NCBI GenBank assembly: GCA_017471405.1
Contig: JAFUTK010000060.1
Coordinates: forward strand, 1 to 61,202
DNA from: Ruminococcus sp.
Lineage (GTDB): Bacteria; Bacillota; Clostridia; Oscillospirales; Ruminococcaceae
Reading direction: 5' to 3'
DNA: 61,202 nt
Shown here: positions 8,670-18,073 of the stretch, piece after piece
Layout of the letters: each line of letters starts with the position of its first letter
Position numbering within the stretch: position 1 is the stretch's first letter
Program-made: the position numbers and the translations under genes
The notes under the pieces: model-generated
The model's input: the letters and a program-made list of their open reading frames with translations, nothing else
Told to the model about the DNA's origin: nothing
The model's database searches: none

Positions 8670-8721
8670 AATTGTTCCTCACTTTCTTATTTTTGTAGGA
8701 GCGTTTGTTATCACACTCCTG

Positions 8722-10047
8722 TTACATCGTCAGCGTTCCGCTCTCGCTCTCGAAGAGAATGAGTATCTGCTCCTCCTTGCCGGTGTATGCGTTGAAGTAG
8801 ACGAGAACGTGAGTGCCGTCGGGAGCCTCGCATTTGAATTCGTAGCAGAGGCGCTCCTCCTGTGAGTCGGAGGGGATTACCGCCAGCCCTCTGGACAGCA
8901 CCTTTAGCTTCGGGCTGACCTGCTCCTGCACCTCGAGAACCGACAGCCGTTTGTCGCTGTAGGCGCGGCTCTGATGGTTGACCAGATACCCTCTCGCATC
9001 ATACCCAATAATTTCTCCCGAGTCCATCGCCACAGAGACCTTGATGAGGTCGGTGTAGCAGCAGATCTCCCCCAGATAGTAGGCGTAATTGATGGTCATA
9101 ATGTGGTTAATATTTTCATAGTAGGTGCGGCGCATTGAGTTTATTCCCAGCGAGTCAAGGCAGCTGTCTCCGGCCTTCAAGGCTTCATCAACAGTGATGC
9201 TTTCAGCGGTGACATCCCGGCTCTTTAAAAAGTAGGAGACATAGCCACCCTGCTTGGTGACGGCGCAGGCCGCCGAGCCCTTGGCGTCGGTGAAAAGGTA
9301 GGAGGGCATCTTGCCGTCCTCCTCGATGACGTCGGTGAGAACGCTCTGGTCAAGGTGCAGTGCCAGGCAGGCAATCTCCAATGCCTTTTCCCGGGAAATC
9401 TCTGCCTTGCCGGAGGTCATCAGCGGGGTCTTTTGCATAATGTGGTCGGAGAAGGGACCGTCGTAAACAAGCGTCGGGTAGGAGTCGAAGCCCTCCTCAA
9501 AATCGGAGAAGCCGTCGGTAACGGAGGGCGCGTTATCCTGCGCATCTGCGGCGTTTACAAGCTCTATTTCCCCGGAGGATACGCTGCTTTCCAGCGACCA
9601 CATATCGTCCCTCAGTCTCTGTGAGAAGCCGTAAAGCGCTTCCAAATCGTCATATTCTTTTTCCGAAAGAGTGCCGCCCTCCCGGAGCTTTTCGCTCAGC
9701 GACAGCGCATAGTTGCCCACCTGCGAGAGGAACTTGTAGGTGTTGCCCAAATCGAGCCTCTCCACCGGCAGCTGTGACAGCGCCGCCTTCGCCGTTGACG
9801 AGTCCCGCCAGAGCTGTTGTGACAGGTCAAGGTGCATATCAGCGGTGCCGGCGTAGAGCTGCTTTTGCAGGGTGTTCGAGATGTTGTCCGCCGCCGTTGA
9901 GAGCTCCTCTATCGCCCGGGCATAGTTGTTTTTGATTGTGAGGTTCGCGTTCTCGTTCTCCCTCATCAGCATAACATTCCTAGCCAGCAGTACCGCCAGC
10001 GCTATCACCGAAAAGGATAATATTCTTATAAGCGTTCTTCTTTTCAT
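8722..10047 (-). CDS. ypeB: Germination protein YpeB
   Basis: 441-aa protein with an N-terminal membrane anchor (RILSFSVIALAVLLARNVML), a helical region, and two or more PepSY-type repeats in the C-terminal half. In spore formers YpeB sits in the spore inner membrane and stabilises the cortex-lytic enzyme SleB, which breaks down cortex during germination. In Bacillus the two genes are adjacent; here the nearest SleB-type gene is about 5 kb away on the other strand (15056-16237). The family match over the whole length is good. I could not find a convincing SigG promoter upstream. Confidence 0.9.
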   Translation of the reverse strand: MKRRTLIRILSFSVIALAVLLARNVMLMRENENANLTIKNNYARAIEELSTAADNISNTLQKQLYAGTADMHLDLSQQLWRDSSTAKAALSQLPVERLDLGNTYKFLSQVGNYALSLSEKLREGGTLSEKEYDDLEALYGFSQRLRDDMWSLESSVSSGEIELVNAADAQDNAPSVTDGFSDFEEGFDSYPTLVYDGPFSDHIMQKTPLMTSGKAEISREKALEIACLALHLDQSVLTDVIEEDGKMPSYLFTDAKGSAACAVTKQGGYVSYFLKSRDVTAESITVDEALKAGDSCLDSLGINSMRRTYYENINHIMTINYAYYLGEICCYTDLIKVSVAMDSGEIIGYDARGYLVNHQSRAYSDKRLSVLEVQEQVSPKLKVLSRGLAVIPSDSQEERLCYEFKCEAPDGTHVLVYFNAYTGKEEQILILFESESGTLTM

Positions 10048-10267
10048 AGTTCCTCCAACTATCCAAATATCTGTACTAATACTCTTGAAAGTACAATTTG
10101 CTGTACTTAAACTTTTTCTGTTATTAGTACAATTATCAGGACTTAAATATTAAACTGTCCAATAATTTACATAGCTTTCAAGAATTAGTGTTCCCTCTTT
10201 TAGCCTAGATATTCAGCACAGAACAAGTACATTTTTTCGTACTGTTATCATAGACATTTCAGACCTA

Positions 10268-10296
10268 TTGCATTTTTATCATATTTGTGTTATAAT
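10268..10296 (+). promoter_or_regulatory. Promoter of the cysteine desulfurase gene
   Basis: TTGCAT (10268-10273), 17-base spacer, TATAAT (10291-10296), 37 bases before the start codon. It lies in a 286-base AT-rich region between divergent genes. Confidence 0.75.
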
Positions 10297-10333
10297 ATAA
10301 TTTGGCATACTATTTTAATAAGGAGAGACCTTA

Positions 10334-11467
10334 ATGATATATCTTGACAATGCCGCCACCACGCGCCCCTGTCGGGAGTCGGTGGAGGCAGTAATGCAGG
10401 GGCTTGAGCAGTTCGGCAACCCTTCCTCGCTTCATGGCCTGGGGCTTCGAGCGGAACAGCTCCGGGAGAAAGCAAGGGAACAGGTAGCTCACGCGCTTGG
10501 CGCTCTTCCTGAGGAGATATTTTTCACCTCCTGTGCCACCGAGAGCAGCAACACCGCCATTTTCGGCGTGTCGAAATCTGTCGGAAAACGCAAAAAAAGG
10601 ATAATCACCACCTCTGTCGAGCACCCCTCCGTAGCCGTTTGCATTAACACCTTAGAGGAGCAGGGCTTTGAGGTTATCCGCCTCCGTCCTGATGAGAACG
10701 GTGAGATATCCGCCGATGATATAATTTCCGCCGTAGATGACAACACCTGCCTCGTCAGCTGTATGCTGGTCAACAACGAGACCGGAACAGTTTTCCCGGT
10801 GGGCGCTGCATTTAAGGCTATCAAGAAAAATTTTCCTCAGACAATCACCCACTGCGACTGCGTTCAGGGCTTTCTGAAACGGTCGGTCAGGGTGAAGGAC
10901 CTCTCCGCTGATATTATTTCCTTAAGCGCCCATAAAATTCACGGCCCCAAGGGAATAGGCGCTATTTTCATCAGAAAGGGCGTTCACATTCCCGCCTTTA
11001 TTCTCGGCGGAGGTCAGGAAAAGGGTTTCCGCTCCGGGACGGAATCCGTCCCGCTGATAATGGGCTTCGGCGCCGCCTGTGAGAAATACTCAGGTGCCAT
11101 CGCGGAGAGATATGCTAAGATGTCCGAGCTGAAAAAATACTTCTGCGAACTCTGCCAAAAAGCCGACGGAGTTTTCGTCAACAGCCGGGAGGACGCCTCC
11201 CCCTACATCGTCAGCATTTCCGTTAAGGGACTGAAATCCGAGCCGCTTCTCCATTTCCTTGAACAGCGGGAGATATACGTTTCCAGCGGGTCGGCCTGCT
11301 CCAAGGGAAAGAAAAGCACTGTCATCTCCGAATTTCACGTTCCCTCCGAGCTGGCGGATTCGGTGCTGCGCATCAGCTTTTCCGGGGAAAACACCAGAGA
11401 GGATATTGACGCTCTGATGGCCGCCATATCAGAGGCTCAGAACACTCTGGCAAAGCTGAGGAAATAA
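10334..11467 (+). CDS. Cysteine desulfurase, NifS/IscS family
   Basis: 377-aa class V aminotransferase-fold PLP enzyme that removes sulfur from cysteine to give alanine and an enzyme persulfide. Features are the MIYLDNAATT start, the Schiff-base lysine in SAHKIHG (K201) and the mobile catalytic cysteine in SGSACSKG (C322). It is followed 69 bases later by thiI, so its sulfur most likely goes to tRNA 4-thiouridine, as in the Bacillus NifZ-ThiI pair; no Fe-S scaffold gene is nearby. AAGGAGAG precedes the ATG. Confidence 0.95.
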   Translation: MIYLDNAATTRPCRESVEAVMQGLEQFGNPSSLHGLGLRAEQLREKAREQVAHALGALPEEIFFTSCATESSNTAIFGVSKSVGKRKKRIITTSVEHPSVAVCINTLEEQGFEVIRLRPDENGEISADDIISAVDDNTCLVSCMLVNNETGTVFPVGAAFKAIKKNFPQTITHCDCVQGFLKRSVRVKDLSADIISLSAHKIHGPKGIGAIFIRKGVHIPAFILGGGQEKGFRSGTESVPLIMGFGAACEKYSGAIAERYAKMSELKKYFCELCQKADGVFVNSREDASPYIVSISVKGLKSEPLLHFLEQREIYVSSGSACSKGKKSTVISEFHVPSELADSVLRISFSGENTREDIDALMAAISEAQNTLAKLRK

Positions 11468-11536
11468 TGAGAACAAATATTCCATACTATTATAATATAT
11501 AAGAGAATGAAAAAAGATGAAAGGTGAAGAATAAGA

Positions 11537-12715
11537 ATGAAGGAACTCATACTCTGCAAGTACGGCGAGATAGCCTTGAAGGGACTGAACAAATCCAACT
11601 TCGAGAGCGTGCTGTGCAAAAATGTGAAAAGACGTCTCCAGTCGCTGGGACAGTTCTCGGTGACAAGGGCGCAGTCCACCGTCTATGTTGAACCTCTGGA
11701 GGAGGGCATAGATATGGACGAGGCGGTGGAGAGGCTGAAAAAGGTTTTTGGCATCGCCAAGCTGACTCGGGCTCTCGAGGTGGAAAAATCCATGGACGCC
11801 ATACTCAACGACACTATGGATTACCTCGCCCTCGCCTTTGACGGCTATCGCACCTTCAAGGTCAACGCCAAGCGTGCCGACAAAAAATTCCCGGTGAAGT
11901 CGCCGGAGATCTGTTCCGAGCTGGGACATAAGATACTCGAGCAGTTCCCGGAGATGAAGGTGGACGTCCACGACCCGGACGTTACCGTTACAGTGGAGAT
12001 CAGAGAAAAGCACGCCTTCGTCAACGCTCTTAGGATAGACGGCGCGGGCGGCATACCCGTCGGCACCGGCGGCAGGGGAATGCTGCTGCTGTCGGGAGGC
12101 ATAGATTCACCGGTGGCGGGATATATGATAGCCAAGCGGGGAGTACAGGTGCAGGCCATACACTTTGAGGCTCCCCCCTACACCTCCGAGCGGGCAAGGC
12201 TCAAGGTGGAGAAGCTGGCCTCCGAGATCGCAGAATACTGCGGTGACATTTTCTTCCACTGCGTCCCCTTCACCGAAATTCAGGAGACTATTCGGGACCA
12301 GTGCCCCGAGGAGCTGTTCACTATCATTATGCGTCGGCTTATGATGGAAATTGCACAAAGGATCTCCGCCAAGGAGGACTGTGCCGCCCTTATCACCGGC
12401 GAGAGCTTAGGGCAGGTCGCCAGCCAGACGATGTATGCAATGGTCTGCACCGATGCCGCTTGCCGTATGCCTGTGCTGCGTCCCTGCATCGGACTTGACA
12501 AATCTGAGATAGTAGAAATTTCCAGAAAAATAGGAACTTTTGAGACTTCTATCCTCCCCTACGAGGATTGCTGCACAGTGTTCACTCCCAAGCATCCAAA
12601 GACAAGGCCGCTGCTTGATGACGTGGAAAAAGCGCAGAATTCCTTCGATTTTGATCCGCTTATCCAAAAAGCTGTGGAGGAAACAACGGTCAAGCTCATT
12701 AAGAAATTTGTATGA
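11537..12715 (+). CDS. thiI: tRNA 4-thiouridine synthase ThiI
   Basis: 392-aa enzyme that adenylates uridine 8 of tRNA and installs sulfur from the desulfurase. The N-terminal ferredoxin-like and THUMP domains (about 1-165) bind tRNA. The PP-loop pyrophosphatase domain begins with SGGIDS at 186-191. It ends without the C-terminal rhodanese domain of the E. coli protein, as is usual in Firmicutes. The paired desulfurase gene upstream supports the thiouridine role. AAAGGTGA lies about 10 bases before ATG. Confidence 0.96.
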   Translation: MKELILCKYGEIALKGLNKSNFESVLCKNVKRRLQSLGQFSVTRAQSTVYVEPLEEGIDMDEAVERLKKVFGIAKLTRALEVEKSMDAILNDTMDYLALAFDGYRTFKVNAKRADKKFPVKSPEICSELGHKILEQFPEMKVDVHDPDVTVTVEIREKHAFVNALRIDGAGGIPVGTGGRGMLLLSGGIDSPVAGYMIAKRGVQVQAIHFEAPPYTSERARLKVEKLASEIAEYCGDIFFHCVPFTEIQETIRDQCPEELFTIIMRRLMMEIAQRISAKEDCAALITGESLGQVASQTMYAMVCTDAACRMPVLRPCIGLDKSEIVEISRKIGTFETSILPYEDCCTVFTPKHPKTRPLLDDVEKAQNSFDFDPLIQKAVEETTVKLIKKFV

Positions 12716-13291
12716 TTTTTGACTATAAAACGCCTCAAATGCCGTAAAATTGACGTTTGATGCTGTCAAGAAAAATGATTTGTCACCCGATTTTCTCATA
12801 CTTAATTTTACATTTATGGAAATAATATACATATTTCAAAACTGTGAACAAAATGCCCAAAAATAGGCTATGTAAAGGCTTTGACCTTTCAAAAACCGAT
12901 AAATACAAAAAATTGGACGAATTTTGAGGGCTAAAATATTACAAAAATCAAGCTAAATGTAATAAATTTGCAGGAAAATCGGCTGTGACATTTTTTGTAC
13001 AGTTAAAAGGTTACAGCAAGGTTAAGACTGTAACTCGATTTTAATAAAATTGTACGCTTATTTGTACAGCTCCCATTGTAGACCCCTTTTGTGCATATTC
13101 CACAAGTCCCTAAACTGCGCGGTTTAAAGGGCTGGGAAAAGATTTTTATTCAATTCGTCAGAACGCTTTTCGACAGCAAAACACCTTCCTTCCGGTAACA
13201 GTTCGGTGACTTTTTTGGGACTGAAAGTGCTGAAACTTTGATTAAAACTGCTTTGCTCGTTCGCAAAATGTTCAAAAATAAGGTGATTTTT
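12716..13291. other. 576-base AT-rich intergenic region
   Basis: No gene is supported. The sequence is markedly more AT-rich than the flanks. It holds short inverted elements such as CAGTTAAAAGGTTACAGC with GTTAAGACTGTAAC (13000-13035) and repeated TTGTAC motifs (12996, 13051, 13062). No clear terminator follows thiI, and no 17-spaced promoter stands out for the next gene. Confidence 0.4.
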
Positions 13292-13870
13292 ATGTGCAAT
13301 ATGAAAGATAAACCGACCTCCGGCTCGTCTAAATTTGCTAAAGATAACAAACTGGTTACAAAAAGTCTTGACATTGTTACTGCTCGTGTTGTAAAATATA
13401 TGATAGCAAACGGTATCACCCTGTCCGCAGCCGAAAGCTGCACCGGCGGACTGATAAGCGAAAGGGTCACTTCGGTGCCCGGAGCCTCCGCAATATATAA
13501 GGGCGGCGTTTGCAGCTACAGCGAGTCGGTAAAGATGAAGGTGCTGGGCGTGAGGGAAGAAACCTTAGCCCGCTACACCGTCTACTCCGCCCAGGTCGCA
13601 GAGGAAATGAGCGAGGGCGTGAGAAAGCTGATGGAGACGCAAGCCTCCATAGGAGTGACCGGACTTGCAGGTCCCGGCGGCGGAACGGAAGATAAGCCGG
13701 TGGGCACTGTATATGTATCAGTCAGATATAAAGCAGGGCACCTCGTAAGAGACCTTGCTCTCTATAAAGAATATGAAAAATTAGACAGAGAATTTATCCG
13801 TATCGTTACCGCGGCAGAGGCTTTGGAAATGCTGGAGCAGCTGCTCAAAAGCGAAAGTGAGGAAAACTGA
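13292..13870 (+). CDS. Nicotinamide-nucleotide amidohydrolase (CinA C-terminal domain, PncC)
   Basis: 192-aa stand-alone CinA C-terminal domain. Such proteins deamidate nicotinamide mononucleotide to recycle NAD. Diagnostic motifs are SAAESCTGGLISERVT near the N-terminus and GVTGLAGPGGGTEDKPVGTV in the middle. The frame could start at 13238, but ATG 13292 follows AAGGTGA and the sequence upstream of it does not look coding. It overlaps the sortase gene by one base (TGATG), so the two are co-translated although their functions seem unrelated. Confidence 0.92.
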   Translation: MCNMKDKPTSGSSKFAKDNKLVTKSLDIVTARVVKYMIANGITLSAAESCTGGLISERVTSVPGASAIYKGGVCSYSESVKMKVLGVREETLARYTVYSAQVAEEMSEGVRKLMETQASIGVTGLAGPGGGTEDKPVGTVYVSVRYKAGHLVRDLALYKEYEKLDREFIRIVTAAEALEMLEQLLKSESEEN

Positions 13871-14985
13871 TGTCTATGGCTAATGAGGTCAAAAACCTGT
13901 CCGAGCAGGACAGTTCCAATTTCTTTGTAAGATTTCTAAAATACTTTATTCCTTGGAAGGGCGACGGCAGCGCCGAGGTAGTGAGAAAGATAGTTTTCGT
14001 TTTCTCCATTGTCCTGTTTGTCGCTTCTGTCAATGAGTTGACTGACTTCCTCAAAACAGACCAGGTCGAGCTCAATTACGCTCAGAGCATAGTAAAGTAT
14101 GAGCCCGATTGGGAGGGTGACCTGGATCTCGATACTGTTGATGTTGTTATCGACAACAGCAGCGCCGAAGAGGAAATCACAATGCCCAGCAGCGGCGAGA
14201 CCAAGGTAAAGGAACGCAAGGTCCAGGCTTGGGCCGAAAAGCTGCTCGAGAGAAACAGCGACTCAAGGGGCTGGATAAAAATCCCTGGCTTCTGCAACGA
14301 CAACGGCGATGAGTACATCAACTTCCCCGTTCTGCAGAGACCATATGAAGGAAACATCGACGAGGGCAACAATTACTACCTTGTCCGCGATATCGACGGC
14401 AATTACTATGAGTCGGGAAGCGTGTTCGCTGACTGCTATATCCCTATAGATGAGAACGGCCAGCCCGACAATATAATAATTTACGCCCACAATATGAGAA
14501 AGCTGGGGACCTCCTTCACCCATCTGGTTGAATATAAGGAGGGCGTCAACTTCCTCAAAAAGTACCCGATGATAGAGTTCAACACTATCTATGAGAATAA
14601 TCAGAAGTATGTTATAATCGGCTGCTTTGTATCAGCCGCTGATGAATCTCAGGACGACGCTCCCTTGTTTGACTATTGGAGATACCGCAACTTCGATGAC
14701 GATAAGTACTCCTTCGATAAGTGGATCGCCAATGTAAGAAAGCAGAGCTGGTATTCCTGCGATGTGGAATGTACAGCTGATGACGACTACATCACTCTCT
14801 CCACCTGCTCCAATGAGGTGAGACCTATGAGATGGGTAATGGTCGCAAAGAAAATGACAGCATCCGATAATCTTGACCTCATCGTTCAATCCTATGAGGA
14901 AAAACCGGACAGCGAGATATATTTCCCCAAGATATGGAGAGATGTCTGGGGCAACAACAAGAAATATCTGGGCTGGTCATACTGA
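13870..14985 (+). CDS. srtB: Class B sortase
   Basis: 371-aa membrane-anchored cysteine transpeptidase that attaches exported proteins to peptidoglycan or pilin subunits. It has a cytoplasmic tail of about 40 residues, one membrane segment (VVRKIVFVFSIVLFVASV), an acidic linker, then the sortase domain with H207 (YAHNMR), C313 (TLSTC) and probably R321. A typical class B signal is its insertion-rich domain and long N-terminus. No substrate with an NPxTN-like sorting signal is encoded in the window. It is translationally coupled to the gene before it and lies just upstream of two cell-wall enzymes. Confidence 0.9.
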   Translation: MSMANEVKNLSEQDSSNFFVRFLKYFIPWKGDGSAEVVRKIVFVFSIVLFVASVNELTDFLKTDQVELNYAQSIVKYEPDWEGDLDLDTVDVVIDNSSAEEEITMPSSGETKVKERKVQAWAEKLLERNSDSRGWIKIPGFCNDNGDEYINFPVLQRPYEGNIDEGNNYYLVRDIDGNYYESGSVFADCYIPIDENGQPDNIIIYAHNMRKLGTSFTHLVEYKEGVNFLKKYPMIEFNTIYENNQKYVIIGCFVSAADESQDDAPLFDYWRYRNFDDDKYSFDKWIANVRKQSWYSCDVECTADDDYITLSTCSNEVRPMRWVMVAKKMTASDNLDLIVQSYEEKPDSEIYFPKIWRDVWGNNKKYLGWSY

Positions 14986-15055
14986 TGAAATCTGCGGGAG
15001 ATCCCGCATACGGCGGTCGGCTTTTACAGACCGCGGAAAGGTAATGTGATCTATA

Positions 15056-16237
15056 ATGAAACACGTCCGAAGTGCAGACAGCGAAAAACAGACAGTAAGG
15101 CTTTCTGCGGTGAAAACAGCAGTTGCTCTTGTCGCAGCGTTGACAGTTGTCCTTACAGGAACTATTGCCGTTTATGGCGTCTCCGGCAAGGAGAAGGTCG
15201 ATTCTGTAGCTGCTGCGGATATCGTTATCGACTCGAGTGAAACTGAGGAGGATTCCCTCCCCGAGGAAACAGTGCAGGAGACTGAGGAGCTCGACAGCTC
15301 TTCTGAGGAGCCCACCGAGATAGTTGACTGGCGTAAGGCTGATATTGCCGATTATGACTTCTCCGACAGGGCAGAGGCTTCCAAGGTTACCACCACTTCT
15401 GCGACTACCACCACCACAACAACTACGACAACAACTACTACCACTACGACAACAACCACAACTACCGCTAAGGAGCTTCCTCCCGTTGAGACGGCTGTAA
15501 CTCCCGCGGCTCAGGCAAAGACCACCACTGTCACCACCAAGAAGGTGACTACCACTACCACAGCAGCATACAAGGCAGTCGATGCGACTATGTATGTTAA
15601 GGAGCGCGTCAACTTCCGTAAGAGTCCGTCCTACAGCGGCACTATCATCAAGGTGCTCCCTGTCGGAACAGAGGTCAAGGCTAACAAGATTAGCGCCGAC
15701 GGACAGTGGTATGCTGTTCAGGTGGACGGTACCTCCGGATATCTTAAGTCGGAGTATCTGAGCTCTACCAAGCCTGTTACCACTACCACCGCAAAGGTGA
15801 CGACTACTACCGCTGCTGCAAAAGCACCGGCTTCCACCGGCGCCGATGTTATCAGCTATACAGCTCAGGAGTTTGAGATGATGAGCTATGTCGTTTCCAG
15901 TGAGGTGGGCAATTGCAGTGAGACCTATAAGCTGGCTGTTGCAAATGTCATCATCAACAGAGTGAAGTCGCCCTATTTCCCCAATACAATCGCTGGCGTG
16001 CTTACTCAGAGCGGACAGTTTACAGCTATCAGAAGCTATTATAACAGAACAAACACCCCCTCACAGAACACTATCGACTGCTGCAGGAGGGCGCTCCAGG
16101 GCGAGGGAGCTTCCGTCGTCAACGGGGCTACGTTCTACTATACCCCCACATATACCAGCGCATCAGTCGCGGCCTGGTTCGAGAGCCTCTGCTTCTGTGC
16201 AGTTATCGAAAACGGAAGGTTCTTCAAGAACTGGTAA
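15056..16237 (+). CDS. SleB-type cell wall hydrolase with SH3 domain and poly-Thr linkers
   Basis: 393-aa exported protein. It has a membrane or signal segment (about 17-42), an acidic stretch, a run of 21 threonines (about 118-138), a second Thr-rich linker, a bacterial SH3 domain (about 175-240), another Thr linker, and a C-terminal Hydrolase_2 domain starting YTAQEFEMMSYVVSSEVG. This domain occurs in SleB and CwlJ, which cut spore cortex, and also in vegetative wall hydrolases. SH3 plus Thr linkers are unlike classical SleB, so a wall-binding vegetative role is possible. The Thr codons are mixed, so the run is maintained at protein level. Confidence 0.85.
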   Translation: MKHVRSADSEKQTVRLSAVKTAVALVAALTVVLTGTIAVYGVSGKEKVDSVAAADIVIDSSETEEDSLPEETVQETEELDSSSEEPTEIVDWRKADIADYDFSDRAEASKVTTTSATTTTTTTTTTTTTTTTTTTTTAKELPPVETAVTPAAQAKTTTVTTKKVTTTTTAAYKAVDATMYVKERVNFRKSPSYSGTIIKVLPVGTEVKANKISADGQWYAVQVDGTSGYLKSEYLSSTKPVTTTTAKVTTTTAAAKAPASTGADVISYTAQEFEMMSYVVSSEVGNCSETYKLAVANVIINRVKSPYFPNTIAGVLTQSGQFTAIRSYYNRTNTPSQNTIDCCRRALQGEGASVVNGATFYYTPTYTSASVAAWFESLCFCAVIENGRFFKNW

Positions 16238-16266
16238 TGAGCCGCACAGCGTTGCTGTGAAAGATC

Positions 16267-16305
16267 AATGTCAAGGCTCTATAAAACAACGCCTTGACAT
16301 TTTTC
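16267..16305 (+). terminator. Rho-independent terminator after the SleB-type gene
   Basis: Perfect 11-base-pair stem AATGTCAAGGC...GCCTTGACATT followed by TTT. It lies between the SleB-type and SpoIID-type genes. Confidence 0.8.
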
Positions 16306-16387
16306 CATAAATATGAAACGAAAGATGCCCGATATACGGGCACTGAAAAAAGTGTTTGCGGATAAGCTCCGCATGAAGGGAAGGACT

Positions 16388-17920
16388 ATGGAACCTACTC
16401 GAAAAAACAATCTGATAAGATATGCTGCCACGGCTGCAAGCATTTCTGCTGTTATGCTGATCGGCGCGCTTTTCCCGGGAAAGACCCCGGATAAGGTCGA
16501 TACAGCAGGCGGTTCAAGCTACGGCTTCGGAGCCATCTCCGCTTCGGCTAGCATTTCAAATGACGATGTTTATGAGTTCATTGAGTACCGCAAGGCAGGG
16601 CTGGACGAGTACGAGCTGCCCCTTGCAGTGACCTCCGTTGAAGAGGACGGAGAGGCTGCTGAGGCCGACGCAGTATCCTCTGCTCAGGCAGCGGTAAAGA
16701 CTTCCGCCGCAGGTGTGGCAGGCAGCTTCAGTGTATCGCTGCCCTCCGATAATACCTTTGTTTACGACCCCCAGCCCGCAAAGCTCGGACTGGTCACCAC
16801 AAGATCCACCAAGCAGGAATTCTATACAGTCAACGACCTGCTCTCCGGCGGATATGTTACTATGAACGCCCACGATATGGTATGTATGATGGTCTACAAC
16901 GAGATCGGCTCCGACTGGAATGTTGAGGCTATCAAGGCACAGGCAGTTGCAGCCTATACTCATCTTAGATTTAATGACATTCTGGGTACTATCCCGACGG
17001 TGGCTCTGAAAAAGGGCTACCCCACCAAGATCGAGAACTGCGTCAATGCAGTTGAGGGACAGTGCGTTTACTACGGCGGCGGTATCGCCAATGCCGTATA
17101 TACTGCCTCCACAGGCGGTTATTCCTGTGACAGCGCAAAGGTGTTCGGCGTTAAATACCCCTACTTAAAGCCGGTAGTCAGCGCCTATGACACTCTGGAT
17201 CCCAACTGGGGCTCCGTCGAGCGCTTCACCGAATCCTACATAAGAAAGACTTTAGAGAGCAGACTTGGCTTCAAGCTCTCGGACGATGTAAAGAACTGGT
17301 TCAGAGTTGATTCAGTATTCAGCGGAAAATATGTAGAGACCCTCGTTATCGACGGCGGAAAGGCTACTATGACCGGACAGGCTGCGAGAAAGCTCTTCGG
17401 ACTTAAATCCGCTGCCTTTGAGATTAGCTACGCTAACGGCTCCTTCAGCTTCACCACCTACGGCTACGGCCACGGCGTGGGAATGTCCCAGTGGGGTGCG
17501 AAGTTCTATGCCGACCACGGCTACACCTATGACCAGATACTCCGTCATTACTATATGGATACGCAGATCAAGCTCTCTGACCCCAGCATTAAGGCTGTAA
17601 AGCGCGGAGGTCTTACCGACGCACAGATCAAGAGCCAGATCAGCGAGGCAACTGTTGCAGGTGCCGATGGCTTCAATATGGAGCCCGTAGATAAGATAAC
17701 CATCAATAAGGACGCTGTGGAAAAGGCGGAGACCTCCGCTGAGACAACAGCAGCCGAGACCGAGACCCCCGCTCCCACTACAATTGAGCCGGAGGCTGTC
17801 CCCGCTGTGACCACTGCTGCGCGTCCTACAGAAACTCCGCCTCCCGAGGTTGAAGAGACTCCCGAGGAATCGGAGGAGCTCCCGGCTGATGAAGTAGCGC
17901 TCGCCGACGCTGCCGAATAA
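16388..17920 (+). CDS. SpoIID/LytB-domain protein
   Basis: 510-aa membrane-anchored protein. It has one N-terminal membrane segment (about 13-31) and a SpoIID domain with the family motif MVYNEIGSDWN, AIKAQAVAAYTH and GHGVGMSQWGA. The C-terminal 80 residues are a Pro/Thr/Glu-rich tail. SpoIID is a lytic transglycosylase that trims denuded glycan during forespore engulfment; the Glu in NEIG fits the catalytic position. The tail is not found in classical SpoIID, so this may be a paralogue. The frame opens at 16313, just after a terminator, but ATG 16388 has GAAGGGAAGG in front. Confidence 0.88.
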   Translation: MEPTRKNNLIRYAATAASISAVMLIGALFPGKTPDKVDTAGGSSYGFGAISASASISNDDVYEFIEYRKAGLDEYELPLAVTSVEEDGEAAEADAVSSAQAAVKTSAAGVAGSFSVSLPSDNTFVYDPQPAKLGLVTTRSTKQEFYTVNDLLSGGYVTMNAHDMVCMMVYNEIGSDWNVEAIKAQAVAAYTHLRFNDILGTIPTVALKKGYPTKIENCVNAVEGQCVYYGGGIANAVYTASTGGYSCDSAKVFGVKYPYLKPVVSAYDTLDPNWGSVERFTESYIRKTLESRLGFKLSDDVKNWFRVDSVFSGKYVETLVIDGGKATMTGQAARKLFGLKSAAFEISYANGSFSFTTYGYGHGVGMSQWGAKFYADHGYTYDQILRHYYMDTQIKLSDPSIKAVKRGGLTDAQIKSQISEATVAGADGFNMEPVDKITINKDAVEKAETSAETTAAETETPAPTTIEPEAVPAVTTAARPTETPPPEVEETPEESEELPADEVALADAAE

Positions 17921-18073
17921 GCCGCAGGAAATAAAGTCAATAATATCCCGTCAGCGATCTGAACGGGTAGCATAGCCTGCCTTGCCGCATTTTGTGGCCG
18001 GGCTTTTCCTGCTATCTGAACAAATTGCCCCGGGAGACAGAATTATAAAATTTTTATGTCAGGGGGATCACTT

